Source of the DNA: Nonomuraea jiangxiensis
GTDB lineage: Bacteria > Actinomycetota > Actinomycetes > Streptosporangiales > Streptosporangiaceae
Assembly: GCF_900099965.1 (NCBI RefSeq)
Contig: NZ_FNDJ01000050.1
Coordinates: 1 to 48,846 of the forward strand
Direction of reading: 5' to 3'
DNA length: 48,846 nucleotides
Positions 23,282-32,532 of the stretch are shown piece after piece; the stretch's first letter is position 1; each line of letters opens with the position of its first letter. The translations under genes and the position numbers were made by a program. Under the pieces are notes generated by a model. The model was not told the DNA's origin. It was given only the letters and a program-made list of their open reading frames with translations, and did no database searches.

Positions 23282-24487
23282 TCACGCGACCCCGGTGGTC
23301 TCCAGCAGCGGCTCCCCGGCGGGCTTCGGCCGGTGGGCGAACCGGGGTTCGGCCAGTACGACGGCGAACGCCGCCAGGCTGAGCAGCGCCCCGACGAGCA
23401 CCGTGCCGCGCGGGCCCGGGCCGGGCAGCAGCACGCTGCCGAGGAACGCGCCCACGGTGATGCCCACGTTGAACGCCGTGGAGGTAGCGGCACTGGCCAT
23501 GACCGACTCGCCGGGCGCGTACACGAGCACCCGCGCGCCCAGGGCGGCGGTCAGCCCCGCGAGCGTGAAACCGGACAGGGAGATCGCGACGACGGTCGCG
23601 ACCTGGGAGGCGCCGAACGCGTACTGGCCGGCGAGCGCGAGCGCCTGCAGGCCGACGAGCCCGGTCATGGTGAGCCAGCCGTGGCGGTCGATGAGGTAGC
23701 CGACCACGAACACGCCGGCCAGGCCCGCGATCCCGCGGACCAGCAGCAGAGGGCCGACCGACGACTCGGCGAAGCCGCTGACGCCGGTCAGGAACGGGCT
23801 GATGTAGGTCAACGCCGTGAACGCGCCGGTGACCGCCACCGCCGTGGTGGCCACGATCGACAGGTACCGGCCGCGGTCGGGGGCGCTGCCCCGCTCCGCC
23901 GCGCCCTGCCCGGGCGGCATGCCGGGCAGGGCGACCATGACGGTGACCAGCGCGAGCAGGCCCAGGCCGCTGAGCGCCAGGAACGCCGTCCGCCAGTCGG
24001 TCTGCTGGCCGAGCCACGTGCCGGCCGGGATGCCGGCCAGCGTCGCGGTGGAGGCGCCGGCGTACAGGATCGACACGGCCCGGCCGCGGGCCTCGGCCCG
24101 GAACAGGCCGGCGACGGCCGGTGTCACGACGGCCCAGAACACCGCCTGGCTCAGCGCGGTCACCATCCGGGCCGCCATGAGCAGCCAGTAGTCCCACGCC
24201 ACCGCCGACAGGCAGGTCGCCACGACGAAGACGGCCAGCAGGAGGCACAGCAGCCGCCGCCGGGGGAGCCGGCGAGCCAGCCGCGTGAGCGGCAGCGTGG
24301 CCACCACGATGATCAGGCCGTACGCGGTGACCAGCAGCCCGACCGCCGACGCGCTGGTGCCGAGGTCCTTCGCGATCGAGGGGAGCAGGCCGATGGGCAG
24401 CGCCTCGGTCGTGACGTAGAGGAACACCGCCAGGGTCATGGCGATCAGAGCGACGATCGCCGACCTGCTTCCGAACCGTTCTCGCAT
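23282..24487 (-). CDS. DHA1-type MFS exporter (AraJ/SotB-like)
   Basis: This 401-residue, 12-helix major facilitator resembles the AraJ/SotB/Cmx group that exports sugars, arabinose-like compounds or chloramphenicol. Helix 1 reads TLAVFLYVTTEALPIGLLPS, the hallmark of that group. TRLARRLPRRRLLC is motif A. ARMVTALSQAVFWAVVTPA and ILYAGASTATLAGIPAGTWL follow. GGGAGG precedes ATG 24487. It probably forms an operon with the CGNR protein 43 bp downstream. The AT-rich palindrome CTAAA-CCAA-TTTAG at 24578-24591 upstream may be its operator. Confidence 0.88.
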   Translation of the reverse strand: MRERFGSRSAIVALIAMTLAVFLYVTTEALPIGLLPSIAKDLGTSASAVGLLVTAYGLIIVVATLPLTRLARRLPRRRLLCLLLAVFVVATCLSAVAWDYWLLMAARMVTALSQAVFWAVVTPAVAGLFRAEARGRAVSILYAGASTATLAGIPAGTWLGQQTDWRTAFLALSGLGLLALVTVMVALPGMPPGQGAAERGSAPDRGRYLSIVATTAVAVTGAFTALTYISPFLTGVSGFAESSVGPLLLVRGIAGLAGVFVVGYLIDRHGWLTMTGLVGLQALALAGQYAFGASQVATVVAISLSGFTLAGLTAALGARVLVYAPGESVMASAATSTAFNVGITVGAFLGSVLLPGPGPRGTVLVGALLSLAAFAVVLAEPRFAHRPKPAGEPLLETTGVA

Positions 24488-24531
24488 GCTGCCTCCCGGA
24501 CCGGGTCACCACCATCTTCGATTATGGAGGT

Positions 24532-24591
24532 AGCTCAAGCAGCGAACGCTCAGCATTCGATGAGCTTGAGCTGCCCCCTAAACCAATTTAG
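24532..24591 (-). terminator. Inverted repeats between GH95 and MFS genes
   Basis: AGCTCAAGC (24532-24540) pairs with GCTTGAGCT (24564-24572), and an inner GCTCA/TGAGC pair (24548-24552 with 24561-24565) offers an alternative stem. The element lies 39 bp after the GH95 stop on the minus strand and could end that transcript. The short palindrome CTAAA/TTTAG (24578-24591) may be a separate operator. Confidence 0.45.
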
Positions 24592-24610
24592 ACGGTAGGG
24601 CGGTCGTCGT

Positions 24611-27600
24611 TCAAGACGCCGGGAAGGCGAGGTTCCGCCAGTTCGTCACCTCCTCGGCGGTCAGCGCCCGCGCGAGCACGGCGGCACGGTCCACGCCGCC
24701 GGTCAGCCGCTGCCCGCCGTTCTGGTCGGCTCCGAAGCGCAACGGGCGGGAGGCGCAGCCGGTGATGCCGTCCGCGCTGACCTGGGCCGTGGCCCTGCGC
24801 TCGCCCTCCACGTACGCGGTGACCGCGCCGGTCCGGTCCAGGGTGACCACCACGTCGATCCAGCGGCCGGTGGGCAGGGTGGTGTTCAGCCCGACGTTGG
24901 CCCCCGCGCCGATGAAGCGCAGCCTGTTGTCCGGGGTGATGTCGATGAGCACGCCGTCGGTGCCCGGGTCGCCGGACGGCTGCGAGTCGAACAGCCGCCG
25001 GTAGCCACTGCCGCCGATCATGACCTCGGTCGCGAACGTGGCCTCCCGCACCAGCCCGAGCGTGGTCGCGCCGGTCGTCAGGTACGTGTTCCCGTCCAGC
25101 CGCAGCCCGCTGCCGGTCGGCGCGGTGGCGTCGTAGACCGCCGCACCGCCGGTGACGGTGGCGTTGCGGCCGTGGCCGGAGGTGTCGGCGACCGTGCCGC
25201 CCTCCTTCGGGTCCCAGGCGACCAGGCGCGAGCCGGGTTGGGCCGGCGCGCAGGGCTCCAGGGCGAGCACGGCGGTGGCCGCGCCCTTCCAGGAGTCCCC
25301 GGCGACCGCCGCCGACAGCACCGCCCGCCGTGAGCCGTCCGCCGGTCCCGGGGTGACGGTGAAGACGGCGGTCCGCGTCTTGCCGGGGGTCGTGGCGGGC
25401 AGGTGGCGGGTGGCCGGTTCGACGGTCCAGCCCTGCGGGGCGGTGAGCGTCACGTCGCCCGCCGGCACCGCGCGGCGGCGGGTGGCGGTCACGGTGACCT
25501 CGGCCTGGAACGGGCTGCCCGGACTGGCCGTGTCGGGCGCCTTCAGGGCGACGGCGGCCTCGTTCTGGATGGTGTACGCCTTGCCGGCGCGGGCGTTCCA
25601 GCTCAGGGTGTCGCCGTCGCGGTGCGGGCCGACCTCGTGACCCTGCTCGTCGTAGACGCGGTAGCGGCCGGCGATGAACGACGACTTGACCTTGATCGGG
25701 CCGGTCTTGCCGGGACGCACGGTGACGGTGGCGGGGGCGCCGTCCTTCCAGGCGGCGTCCACGGTGACGTCACCGCGGGCACGCAGACCCGACACCGAGC
25801 CGTCACGCCAGGTGGACGGCAGCGCGGGCAGCACGTGCACCACGTCGTGCTGGCTCTGCAGCAGCATCTCGGCGACGCCGGAGGTGGCGCCGAAGTTGCC
25901 GTCGATCTGGAAGGGCGGGTGGGTGTCCCACAGGTTGTCCAGCGTGGAGCTCTTGAGCTGCTCGGCGAGCATCTGGTGGGCGTGGTCGCCGTCCAGCAGC
26001 CGCGCCCAGAAGTTGATCTTCCAGGCCTTGGACCAGCCGGTGCCGCCGTCGCCGCGGGCGTTCAGCGAGACCTTGGCCGCCGCGGCCTCCGGGCTACCAG
26101 GGGTGATCTGGTTGCCGGGGTGCAGGGCGTACAGGTGGGAGACGTGCCGGTGGGTGTCGTTCGGGTTGTCCCAGTCGGTCTTCCACTCCTGGAGCTGGCC
26201 CCAGGAGCCGATGCGCAGGCCCGGGTCGAGCTTGGCCAGGGCCGCGCTCACCTCGGCCTGGAAGTCCTGGTCCACCTTGAGCTTCTTCGCCGCGGCGAGG
26301 GCGTTGGTGAACACCTCGCGGACGATCTGCTGCGACATCGACGCGCCGGCGGAGAACTGACCGTTCTCGGGGGAGAAACTCGGCGAGACGACCAGCTTGC
26401 CGTCGCGCGGGTCGGTGTAGAGGAAGTCCAGCCAGAACTCGGCCGCGCCCTTGATCACCGGGTACGCGGTCTCCCGCAGGTAGCCGGTGTCGCCGGTGAA
26501 GCGGTAGCTGTCGTACAGGTGCTGGGTGGTCCAGGCGGCGGCCTCGGGGAACCAGAAGGAGGCGGCGTAGTCGTGCACGCCGGTGAAGCCGAAGGGGTTG
26601 GTCTCGTTGTTGACCACCCAGCCGCGGGCGCCGTACATGTCCTGCGCCGTCTTGCGGCCGGGCTCGACCATGGCCGAGATGTAGCGGTCGTACGGCTCGG
26701 TGGTCTCGTGCAGGTTCGTCTGCTCGGCGAGCCAGTAGTTCATCTGCAGGTTGATGTTGACGTGGTAGTCGGCCGACCACGGCGGGCTGGTGGAGTTGTT
26801 CCACACGCCCTGCAGGTTGGCGGGCAGGAGATCGTTCTCCCGCGAGGAGGCGATCAGCAGGTAGCGGCCGTAGGCGAAGAACAGCGCCTCCAGCGCCCTG
26901 TCGTCGGCGGAGGCGCCGCCGGTGTAGTTCCTGCGCAGCTGGTCGGTGGGGACGGCCGGGACGGATCCGCCGAGGTCGAGCCGCACCCGGTCGAACAGCT
27001 TGCGGTAGTCGGCCACGTGCGCCTCGCGCAGCGCGCCGTAGCCCTTGGAGGCGGCGGCGTCCACCGCGGCGGTGACCTTGGCGTGCGGGTCCTCACCCCG
27101 GTAGGCGGGGTAGGTGCCGGCGTAGTCGGTGCCGGCCGACAGCACGAACACGGCGCTGTCGGCACCGGTGACGGTGATCCTGTCGCCGGCGTCGGTACGG
27201 GTGCCGCCCTGGGCGATCACCTGGACCTGGGCCTCGAAGTTCATCCGGTTGCTGCTCAGCCGGCCGCGGATGGTGAGCCGGCCGCCGGCGGCGGTGACGG
27301 TCTTGTCGTTGCGCGGCGAAGTGTGCCGCAGCGTGAACGACACCTTGCCGCCCTGGTCGGCGGCGATCCTGCCGACGATGACGTTGCCGGGGTTGCTGGC
27401 GAAGTACTCGCGCGTGTACCGCACCCCGTCGGCGGTGTAGCCGACGCGCGCGACCGCCTCGCGCAGGCTCAGCTCGCGGCGGTAGTCGGCCGGCTGCTGG
27501 GGCGCGCCGGCGAAGTCGAGGAACAGCTCGCCGAACGTCTGGTACGCCCCGAAGCCCGTCTTGGGCTGGCCCAGCTTGGCGGCCACCTCGTTCGGCGACA

Positions 27601-27955
27601 CCCGGCCTTCGCGGTCGATCCGCTCCTGCACCTCGGCGATGGCGCCCGGCCGCGGCGTCCGCCAGTTGCCGAAGTCGTAGCCGGAGACGCCGGGGCCGCC
27701 GGTCCACAACGTCTTCTCGTTGAACTGGAGCTGCTCCGACGCCACGCCGCCGAACACCTTCGCGCCCAGCGGGCCGTTGCCGATGGGCAGCGCCTGGGTC
27801 TCCCAGTCGGTGGCGGGCTTGTCGTACCAGAGGGTCAAATCATCGGGTGTGTGAGGGTTGTCGGCGGCTTCCGCGGCGGGGGCGGATAAACCGGTGGCGA
27901 GCATCAGTGCGGCGACCAAGGCCGAGCTGACGCGCCGCCGAAGAGGGTGGGGCAC
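24611..27955 (-). CDS. Secreted GH95 alpha-L-fucosidase-type enzyme with LamG-like domain
   Basis: This 1114-residue extracellular glycoside hydrolase of family 95 acts on alpha-L-fucosides (or alpha-L-galactosides) by inversion. A signal peptide covers about residues 1-32 (ending SAPAAEAAD). The N-terminal beta-sandwich starts LWYDKPATDWETQALPIGNG. The (alpha/alpha)6 barrel carries HVNINLQMNYW (about 397-407) with the paired Asn residues, SPENGQF (about 528) with the general acid Glu, and QIDGNFG (about 683) with the conserved Asp. These are the catalytic positions known from Bifidobacterium AfcA. C-terminal to this come an NEW3-like beta domain (about 800-900) and a concanavalin/LamG-type domain starting near RLVAWDPKEGG. 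GTG 27955 is preceded by GGAGA. The promoter TTGTTA, 17 nt, TATCTC lies upstream. Confidence 0.92.
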   Translation of the reverse strand: MPHPLRRRVSSALVAALMLATGLSAPAAEAADNPHTPDDLTLWYDKPATDWETQALPIGNGPLGAKVFGGVASEQLQFNEKTLWTGGPGVSGYDFGNWRTPRPGAIAEVQERIDREGRVSPNEVAAKLGQPKTGFGAYQTFGELFLDFAGAPQQPADYRRELSLREAVARVGYTADGVRYTREYFASNPGNVIVGRIAADQGGKVSFTLRHTSPRNDKTVTAAGGRLTIRGRLSSNRMNFEAQVQVIAQGGTRTDAGDRITVTGADSAVFVLSAGTDYAGTYPAYRGEDPHAKVTAAVDAAASKGYGALREAHVADYRKLFDRVRLDLGGSVPAVPTDQLRRNYTGGASADDRALEALFFAYGRYLLIASSRENDLLPANLQGVWNNSTSPPWSADYHVNINLQMNYWLAEQTNLHETTEPYDRYISAMVEPGRKTAQDMYGARGWVVNNETNPFGFTGVHDYAASFWFPEAAAWTTQHLYDSYRFTGDTGYLRETAYPVIKGAAEFWLDFLYTDPRDGKLVVSPSFSPENGQFSAGASMSQQIVREVFTNALAAAKKLKVDQDFQAEVSAALAKLDPGLRIGSWGQLQEWKTDWDNPNDTHRHVSHLYALHPGNQITPGSPEAAAAKVSLNARGDGGTGWSKAWKINFWARLLDGDHAHQMLAEQLKSSTLDNLWDTHPPFQIDGNFGATSGVAEMLLQSQHDVVHVLPALPSTWRDGSVSGLRARGDVTVDAAWKDGAPATVTVRPGKTGPIKVKSSFIAGRYRVYDEQGHEVGPHRDGDTLSWNARAGKAYTIQNEAAVALKAPDTASPGSPFQAEVTVTATRRRAVPAGDVTLTAPQGWTVEPATRHLPATTPGKTRTAVFTVTPGPADGSRRAVLSAAVAGDSWKGAATAVLALEPCAPAQPGSRLVAWDPKEGGTVADTSGHGRNATVTGGAAVYDATAPTGSGLRLDGNTYLTTGATTLGLVREATFATEVMIGGSGYRRLFDSQPSGDPGTDGVLIDITPDNRLRFIGAGANVGLNTTLPTGRWIDVVVTLDRTGAVTAYVEGERRATAQVSADGITGCASRPLRFGADQNGGQRLTGGVDRAAVLARALTAEEVTNWRNLAFPAS

Positions 27956-27990
27956 GGGTGTTCTCCGATCACATGGCAATCTTGACCTAG

Positions 27991-28019
27991 GAGATAGCAC
28001 CGAAATGCCGCTTTAACAA
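27991..28019 (-). promoter_or_regulatory. Promoter of the GH95 gene
   Basis: On the minus strand TTGTTA (28019-28014) and TATCTC (27996-27991) are 17 nt apart, about 36 bp upstream of the GTG start. No obvious palindrome overlaps them. Confidence 0.45.
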
Positions 28020-28147
28020 GAGCTTACATCCGATGTATCCGGAACGACACGCGCGCCCGGGACGGCAGTCCCGCCCGTCGTGCGCGGTGGACCGAAGATC
28101 GGATGACTGTCGGCGGGGCCGCCCGCCCGCCTTTGTCGGCCAGGGGA

Positions 28148-29077
28148 TCAGGGGGCGGCGAAGTCCTGCGTCCAGTAGAGCTCGCCCTGGGGGTTCTTCG
28201 CCGCGCCCACCCCGATGAGGGTGTAGGAGCAGTTCATGATGTTCTCCCGGTGGCCGTCGCTCTCCATCCAGGTCTGGACCACCGCCTTCGCCGACGGCTG
28301 GCCCATGGCGATGTTCTCGGCCCAGGCCGAGCCGGTGAAGCCGGCCGCGCGGATGCGGTCGGTCATGTCGCGGCCGTCCTGGGAGTCGTGATCGAAGTAG
28401 TCGTTCTTCGCCATGTCGGCCGAGTGCCCGTGCGCCGCCGTGCGCAGCCGCGCGTCGTGCTTGAGCGGCCCGCAGCCGCCCTTGGCGCGCTCGGCGTTGG
28501 TCAGCCGGACGACCTCGTTCTCCAGGGCCGTGCCGACGGACGGGCCGGGCGCGTCCCCTTCGGGGGCCGGTGACTGCGCCGTGCGGGCCGGGTGCGGCGT
28601 GGCGGCGGGGGTGGGGGCCGGGGTGACGCAGGTCAGCCGTACGGCCTTGGACCTGGTGGTGCGGCCCCGGTAGTCGGTGGCGACCGCGTAGTAGGTGCCC
28701 GGCTCGCAGGGCAGTTTCAGGGCGACGCGGCCGCTCTTCGCGGCACCGCTCTTGATCACCGGATCGTCGCCGGGCACCGCCCGCTTGATCCGGATCCGCA
28801 GCAGCGCCGGATGCACGCAGCCCCGGCGGGCGGCCGAGGTCTGGATCCTGAGCGCGGAGACACCCGGCCGGGTCACGCTCACGCGGCACTCGTCCGACTC
28901 GGCCACCGGCTCCACGGTCGGCGTCCGGCTGGGTGTGGGGTCGGGCGCCGCGCCGTCGGCTGGTGTGGCCGGTGCGGTCGCCTCGGACGTCGCGGCGCCG
29001 CCCTGCGCCCCGCCGGGAGACGGGGCGCAGGCGGCGAGGCCGAGTACGGCGGCGAGGACCCCAAGGGGTCTACGCAT
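28148..29077 (-). CDS. CAP/SCP-domain lipoprotein (YkwD-like)
   Basis: This 309-residue envelope protein has a lipobox, LGLAACAP (Cys at about residue 17), then a Pro/Ala/Thr-rich linker and a central beta domain with paired Cys residues (ESDECRVSV, RRGCVHP, KLPCEPG, RLTCVTP). A second linker leads to a C-terminal CAP domain. The CAP signatures are EVVRLTNAERAKGGCGPL, AHGHSADMAKNDYFDH, MESDGHRENIMN and GELYWTQDFAAP. In bacteria such proteins are secreted and poorly understood; some may be proteases or lipid binders. GGAGGAAT precedes ATG 29077. It is monocistronic as far as can be seen. Confidence 0.9.
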   Translation of the reverse strand: MRRPLGVLAAVLGLAACAPSPGGAQGGAATSEATAPATPADGAAPDPTPSRTPTVEPVAESDECRVSVTRPGVSALRIQTSAARRGCVHPALLRIRIKRAVPGDDPVIKSGAAKSGRVALKLPCEPGTYYAVATDYRGRTTRSKAVRLTCVTPAPTPAATPHPARTAQSPAPEGDAPGPSVGTALENEVVRLTNAERAKGGCGPLKHDARLRTAAHGHSADMAKNDYFDHDSQDGRDMTDRIRAAGFTGSAWAENIAMGQPSAKAVVQTWMESDGHRENIMNCSYTLIGVGAAKNPQGELYWTQDFAAP

Positions 29078-29256
29078 GGGGATTCCTCCAGAGGCGGGAG
29101 ACGTTCGTGGTCCCGCATTCTGTCGGCTCCGTTACCAATTTGTCACGAAAAATCGGACAATTCGCCTGTGATTTGCGTCAACCGTAGCGCCTTGTGAGGG
29201 CGCTGTGACACACGGAGACCCGGCTCCAGGGCTCCGAAGAGGCCCCGCGCCGGGCG

Positions 29257-29712
29257 TCAGCTGCCGTGACGGATCTCGAGATAGGTGCACGTCCTGTTCA
29301 GCAGGACATCCGTGCCCGGGTTGAAGCGCAGGCTCCAGCCGCCGAGGCACGCGATCGTCCCCGTGTAGTCCCCCGACGAGAGCCACTGCACGGGGAACGA
29401 GCCGATGTGGATGCCGCCGACCGTGCCGCCGAAGCACCGCGTCGGGCGGCTCGCCGAGGTCAGCCAGATCTGGCGCGGGATCTCGCTGGAGTTGCACCGC
29501 CGCTCGTTGATGAGCGGCCGGACGGGCTCCGACAGGCCCTGCGCCGAGGCGGGCGCCGCCTGCGCCGAGCCGGGCGCCGCCTGCGCCGCCTGTGCCGGGG
29601 TGCCGCACGCGAGCGTGGCCACGACCGCCATCGCCGCGGCCGGTACGGCCCACACCGCCTTCATGGCCGCTCGCCGGGGGGCAGTGGGGTGAAGCCTGGC
29701 GTCGTTCGTCAT
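29257..29712 (-). CDS. Small secreted cysteine-containing protein
   Basis: This 151-residue secreted protein has a signal peptide with the hydrophobic core MKAVWAVPAAAMAVVATLACG and a likely cut near TPAQAAQA. It continues with an Ala-rich spacer made of repeated AQAAP/ASAQ units. The mature part has four Cys: RRCNS, TRCFGG, IACLGG and RTCTYLEIRHGS. Its TRCFGGTVGGIHIG and WLSSGDYTGTI segments loosely recall actinobacterial beta/gamma-crystallin-like secreted proteins, but this is not firm. AAGGAG precedes ATG 29712. The role is unknown; it could be an inhibitor, a small toxin-like protein or a lectin. Confidence 0.7.
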   Translation of the reverse strand: MTNDARLHPTAPRRAAMKAVWAVPAAAMAVVATLACGTPAQAAQAAPGSAQAAPASAQGLSEPVRPLINERRCNSSEIPRQIWLTSASRPTRCFGGTVGGIHIGSFPVQWLSSGDYTGTIACLGGWSLRFNPGTDVLLNRTCTYLEIRHGS

Positions 29713-29877
29713 CTCTCACTCCTTCGTCGATGTCCCGGCAGGTGACAGCCCTCCCGGGACGTTGACGCCATTGGAGCAGCCGGCGGCTTCAGCTCCGCTT
29801 CACCACCGAATCACGGCCTGGCCCCTGTCATTTCCTTCTCAAGCGAGGTCGGCGCGCGGACCGCTAGGTCGGCGGGG

Positions 29878-30642
29878 TCAGCCGAGTGCGCCGATCTCAC
29901 GTATCCCGGCCCCCAGGGCCGTCTGATAGATCCACAGGTCGGCGCTGTAGGCGAGCATCCTGTACCCGCGCTCGACCACCATGGCGGCCTCCGGCGCGCC
30001 GCTCGTCATGAACCCGGCCCATTTGCCGGCCGCCCGCGCCGCCTTGGCCACGCGGTCCAGCGCCGCCAAGAAGTCGGGGTGGTCGAACTGCCCCGGTATG
30101 CCCATGCTGTTGGTCAGGTCGAACTGGCCCACCCAGAGCACGTCAACGCCGTCGACGGCGGCGATCTCCTCCACCGACTCCAGCCCGGCGACGGTCTCGA
30201 TCTGGGTGATGACCATGGTGTCGGCGTTCGTGGCGCGCATGTAGGCGACCTTGTCGCCGGTCGCGTAGTCGTCGTGGGCCACGCTGAAGACCGCGCCGCG
30301 CACGCCCTCGGGCGGGTATTTCGCCCACCGTACGATGTCGCGGGCCTGCTCGGCGGAGTCCACCATCGGGATCATGACACCGCGCGCGCCCGTGTCCAGC
30401 GCGCGGGAGATCTGGCTGTGCTCGGCCGTCGGCACCCTGATGTACGGCTCCACGCCCGCCGGCCGCGTCGTCGCCACGAGCCGGCCGAGCGTCTCCCACC
30501 CCCAGCCGGTGTGCTCGGCGTCGAAGATCGCGAACCGTGCCCCCGCTCCCGCCACCAGCCGGCCGATGCCATTGGTCGCGAACTCGAAGACGAACGTGCC
30601 GACGACGAGTTCCCCGTCGCGGAGCGCCTGCTTGATGGTCAA
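29878..30642 (-). CDS. HpcH/HpaI-family aldolase
   Basis: This 254-residue class II aldolase has a TIM-barrel fold and cleaves a 2-oxo-acid such as 4-hydroxy-2-oxoheptanedioate or 2-keto-3-deoxy-rhamnonate to pyruvate plus an aldehyde. FAIFDAEHTGWGWETLG holds the acidic and His residues of the active site. RALDTGARGVMIPMVDSAEQ is the phosphate/pyruvate-binding region. TQIETVAGLESVEEIAAVDG carries the metal-ligand Glu, and DVLWVGQFDLTNSMGIPG the ligand Asp. The start is TTG 30642, with AGGAAGG upstream. It is monocistronic. A link to 2-keto-3-deoxy acids from the ManD pathway is possible but not shown. Confidence 0.87.
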   Translation of the reverse strand: MTIKQALRDGELVVGTFVFEFATNGIGRLVAGAGARFAIFDAEHTGWGWETLGRLVATTRPAGVEPYIRVPTAEHSQISRALDTGARGVMIPMVDSAEQARDIVRWAKYPPEGVRGAVFSVAHDDYATGDKVAYMRATNADTMVITQIETVAGLESVEEIAAVDGVDVLWVGQFDLTNSMGIPGQFDHPDFLAALDRVAKAARAAGKWAGFMTSGAPEAAMVVERGYRMLAYSADLWIYQTALGAGIREIGALG

Positions 30643-30809
30643 CGCGGGACCTTCCTGGAGAGAGGACGTGGCTGGTCGAGCGCCGCCCGGCGATCCGACC
30701 CGCCGTCCAGGATGCCGCAGGTGCTGCCCGCCGTCATCGCCGGCATCGGGCGGGCCTGACGTGATTACCGGCCGCGAACGCTCCCGGGCTCATCGGTGAA
30801 GAAAGGACG

Positions 30810-31445
30810 ATGGATTCGCGCAGAGAAAAGGCGGCCGATGACCCCCAGAGCGATGGCGAGAGCCTCGACATGACCCAGATGACGCAACACGACAGCGACG
30901 CCGCGCTCATCGAGAGCTCCTTACGGCGGCCGGACTGCTTCGCCGCGCTGTTCCACCGCCACCACGCGTCGATTCACGGCTACGTCGAACGCCGACTGTC
31001 GCGCCCGCTGGCCGACGACATCGCCGCCGAGACGTTCCTGATCGCGTTCGACCGGCGCGACGGCTACGACCTGTCCCGGCCGGACGCCCGGCCCTGGCTG
31101 TACGGGATCGCCTCGAACCTGATCTCCCGCCACCACCGGACCGAGATCCGGCAGTACCGGGCGCTGGCCAGGACAGAGGTGGAGGAGAACGGCGAGGACC
31201 ACGCCGATCGGGTGGCGGACTCGCTCGACGCCCTGGCCACCCGCGGCCGGCTGGCGGCGGCGCTGGCCGAGTTGCCGGCCGCGGATCGGGACGTGCTGCT
31301 GCTGGTCGCCTGGGCCGAGCTGACCTCCGACGAGGCCGGCAGGGCGCTCGGCATCCCGGCGGGCACCGTCCGCTCGCGGCTGCACCGCGCCCGTACGAAG
31401 ATCCGCGCCGTACTGGATCCGGCGCTCACCAGGAAGGAGCGTTGA
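30810..31445 (+). CDS. ECF-type RNA polymerase sigma factor
   Basis: This 211-residue sigma-70 family ECF factor shows region 2 at about residues 45-110 (FHRHHASIHGYVERRLSRPL then DDIAAETFLIAFDRRDGY and RPWLYGIASNLISRHHR). Region 4 lies at about 150-205 (LAELPAADRDVLLLVAWAEL, then SDEAGRALGIPAGTVRSRLH). It overlaps or abuts the next gene, a CU044_5270-type membrane protein, through the same ATG/TGA junction, as is common for this sigma group. AAAGGA precedes ATG 30810. The partner protein probably restrains or senses for it. Confidence 0.9.
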   Translation: MDSRREKAADDPQSDGESLDMTQMTQHDSDAALIESSLRRPDCFAALFHRHHASIHGYVERRLSRPLADDIAAETFLIAFDRRDGYDLSRPDARPWLYGIASNLISRHHRTEIRQYRALARTEVEENGEDHADRVADSLDALATRGRLAAALAELPAADRDVLLLVAWAELTSDEAGRALGIPAGTVRSRLHRARTKIRAVLDPALTRKER

Positions 31446-31447
31446 TC

Positions 31448-32521
31448 ATGGGTGACTACTCGCAGGCCGATCTGGAGGCGCTCCGCCAGGCATGGCCCCA
31501 GCCCGCCCCGCCGTCCCCGGAGGCCCGCACCGCCGCCAGGGACGCGCTCCTCCGCCGGGCCGCGGCGGCGGCGCCTCAGCACGCCGGTCGCATCCGCCTG
31601 TCCGGCATCGGTGGGAGGACCCGCCTGTCCAAGGCGGGCCGGCGGGCCGCCACGATCGGCCTGCTCGCCGCGCTGATCTCGGCGGTCGCGCTGGTGGCCA
31701 ACCCCGGGGGAGTGGAGGCGCCGCACTCGATCGTGCCCGGTATCGCGGTGCCGGTCGCCAACGCGCAGGCGCTGCTCGGCCGGGCGGCCGCCGCCGCGGG
31801 CAACCGCGCGTTCACCGCTCCCCGGCCTGACCAGTGGGTCTACATCGAGACGCGCCTGCAAGGCGTTCCGAAGGCCACCACGGACGAGGTGCAGACCCCG
31901 GACACGCCGCTGGAGACCAGGGTGGACCGGAGCTGGACCAGGGCCGACGGCAAGGAGATGGCCTACTTCGAGAACGGCGAACTGGTCCGCTCAGCGACCG
32001 GCGGCGCCATGCCCCCGCAGGACTACGCCACGGTGGCCTCTCTCCCCACGGATCCCGACGCGCTGCTGAGCTGGATGTACGCCAAGGTGATCGGCGGCCC
32101 GAACGGATCCGAGGAGGACCGGCACAATCAGGCCTACCGGCTGCTCGGCTCGATGCTCGCCCAGAACCTGGTGCCTCCGGCGCAGGAGGCCGCCGTATAT
32201 GGAGCCATGGCCAAGATCCCCGGAGTGACGGTGAACACCGACGCGGTCGACGTCGACGGGCGCCCGGCGGTGGCGGTGGCCCGGGTCGAGAACGGCTGGG
32301 TGAGCCACGAGCTGCTGCTCGACCGCTCCACCTACACCTACCTGGGCGAGCGCGCGCTCGCCAGCGCCGACTACACCGCTCCTGAGCCGGGCGTCCGCAG
32401 GGAAGGAGACCAGAAGATCCTCTACCAGGGCCCCTCCTACACGATCAAGAAGGGAACGATCATGACTCTGGCCGTCCGCCTGGGTATCGGCATCACCGAT
32501 CAACCTGGCGTAAAGCCCTGA
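31448..32521 (+). CDS. CU044_5270-type membrane partner of the ECF sigma factor
   Basis: This 357-residue single-pass membrane protein has a cytoplasmic N-terminus of about 70 residues rich in Ala/Arg. A transmembrane helix follows at about 76-92 (ATIGLLAALISAVALVA). The large extracellular domain contains PDQWVYIETRLQGVP and VDRSWTRADGKEMAY. The PDQWxYxE segment is typical of the CU044_5270 family, which sits beside ECF sigma genes in actinobacteria and is thought to act as an anti-sigma-like sensor. AAGGAG (31434-31439) fits ATG 31448 better than TTG 31442. There is no zinc-binding ZAS motif, so the mechanism may differ from classical anti-sigma factors. Confidence 0.85.
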   Translation: MGDYSQADLEALRQAWPQPAPPSPEARTAARDALLRRAAAAAPQHAGRIRLSGIGGRTRLSKAGRRAATIGLLAALISAVALVANPGGVEAPHSIVPGIAVPVANAQALLGRAAAAAGNRAFTAPRPDQWVYIETRLQGVPKATTDEVQTPDTPLETRVDRSWTRADGKEMAYFENGELVRSATGGAMPPQDYATVASLPTDPDALLSWMYAKVIGGPNGSEEDRHNQAYRLLGSMLAQNLVPPAQEAAVYGAMAKIPGVTVNTDAVDVDGRPAVAVARVENGWVSHELLLDRSTYTYLGERALASADYTAPEPGVRREGDQKILYQGPSYTIKKGTIMTLAVRLGIGITDQPGVKP

Positions 32522-32532
32522 GCATCGGTTGC

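Noticed and set aside
25403..27889. 828-codon plus-strand open frame antisense to the GH95 gene
   Set aside because: It is a composition shadow of a high-GC gene: the opposite strand has all GH95 catalytic motifs, while this frame shows repeated Gly/Val/Arg with no domain.
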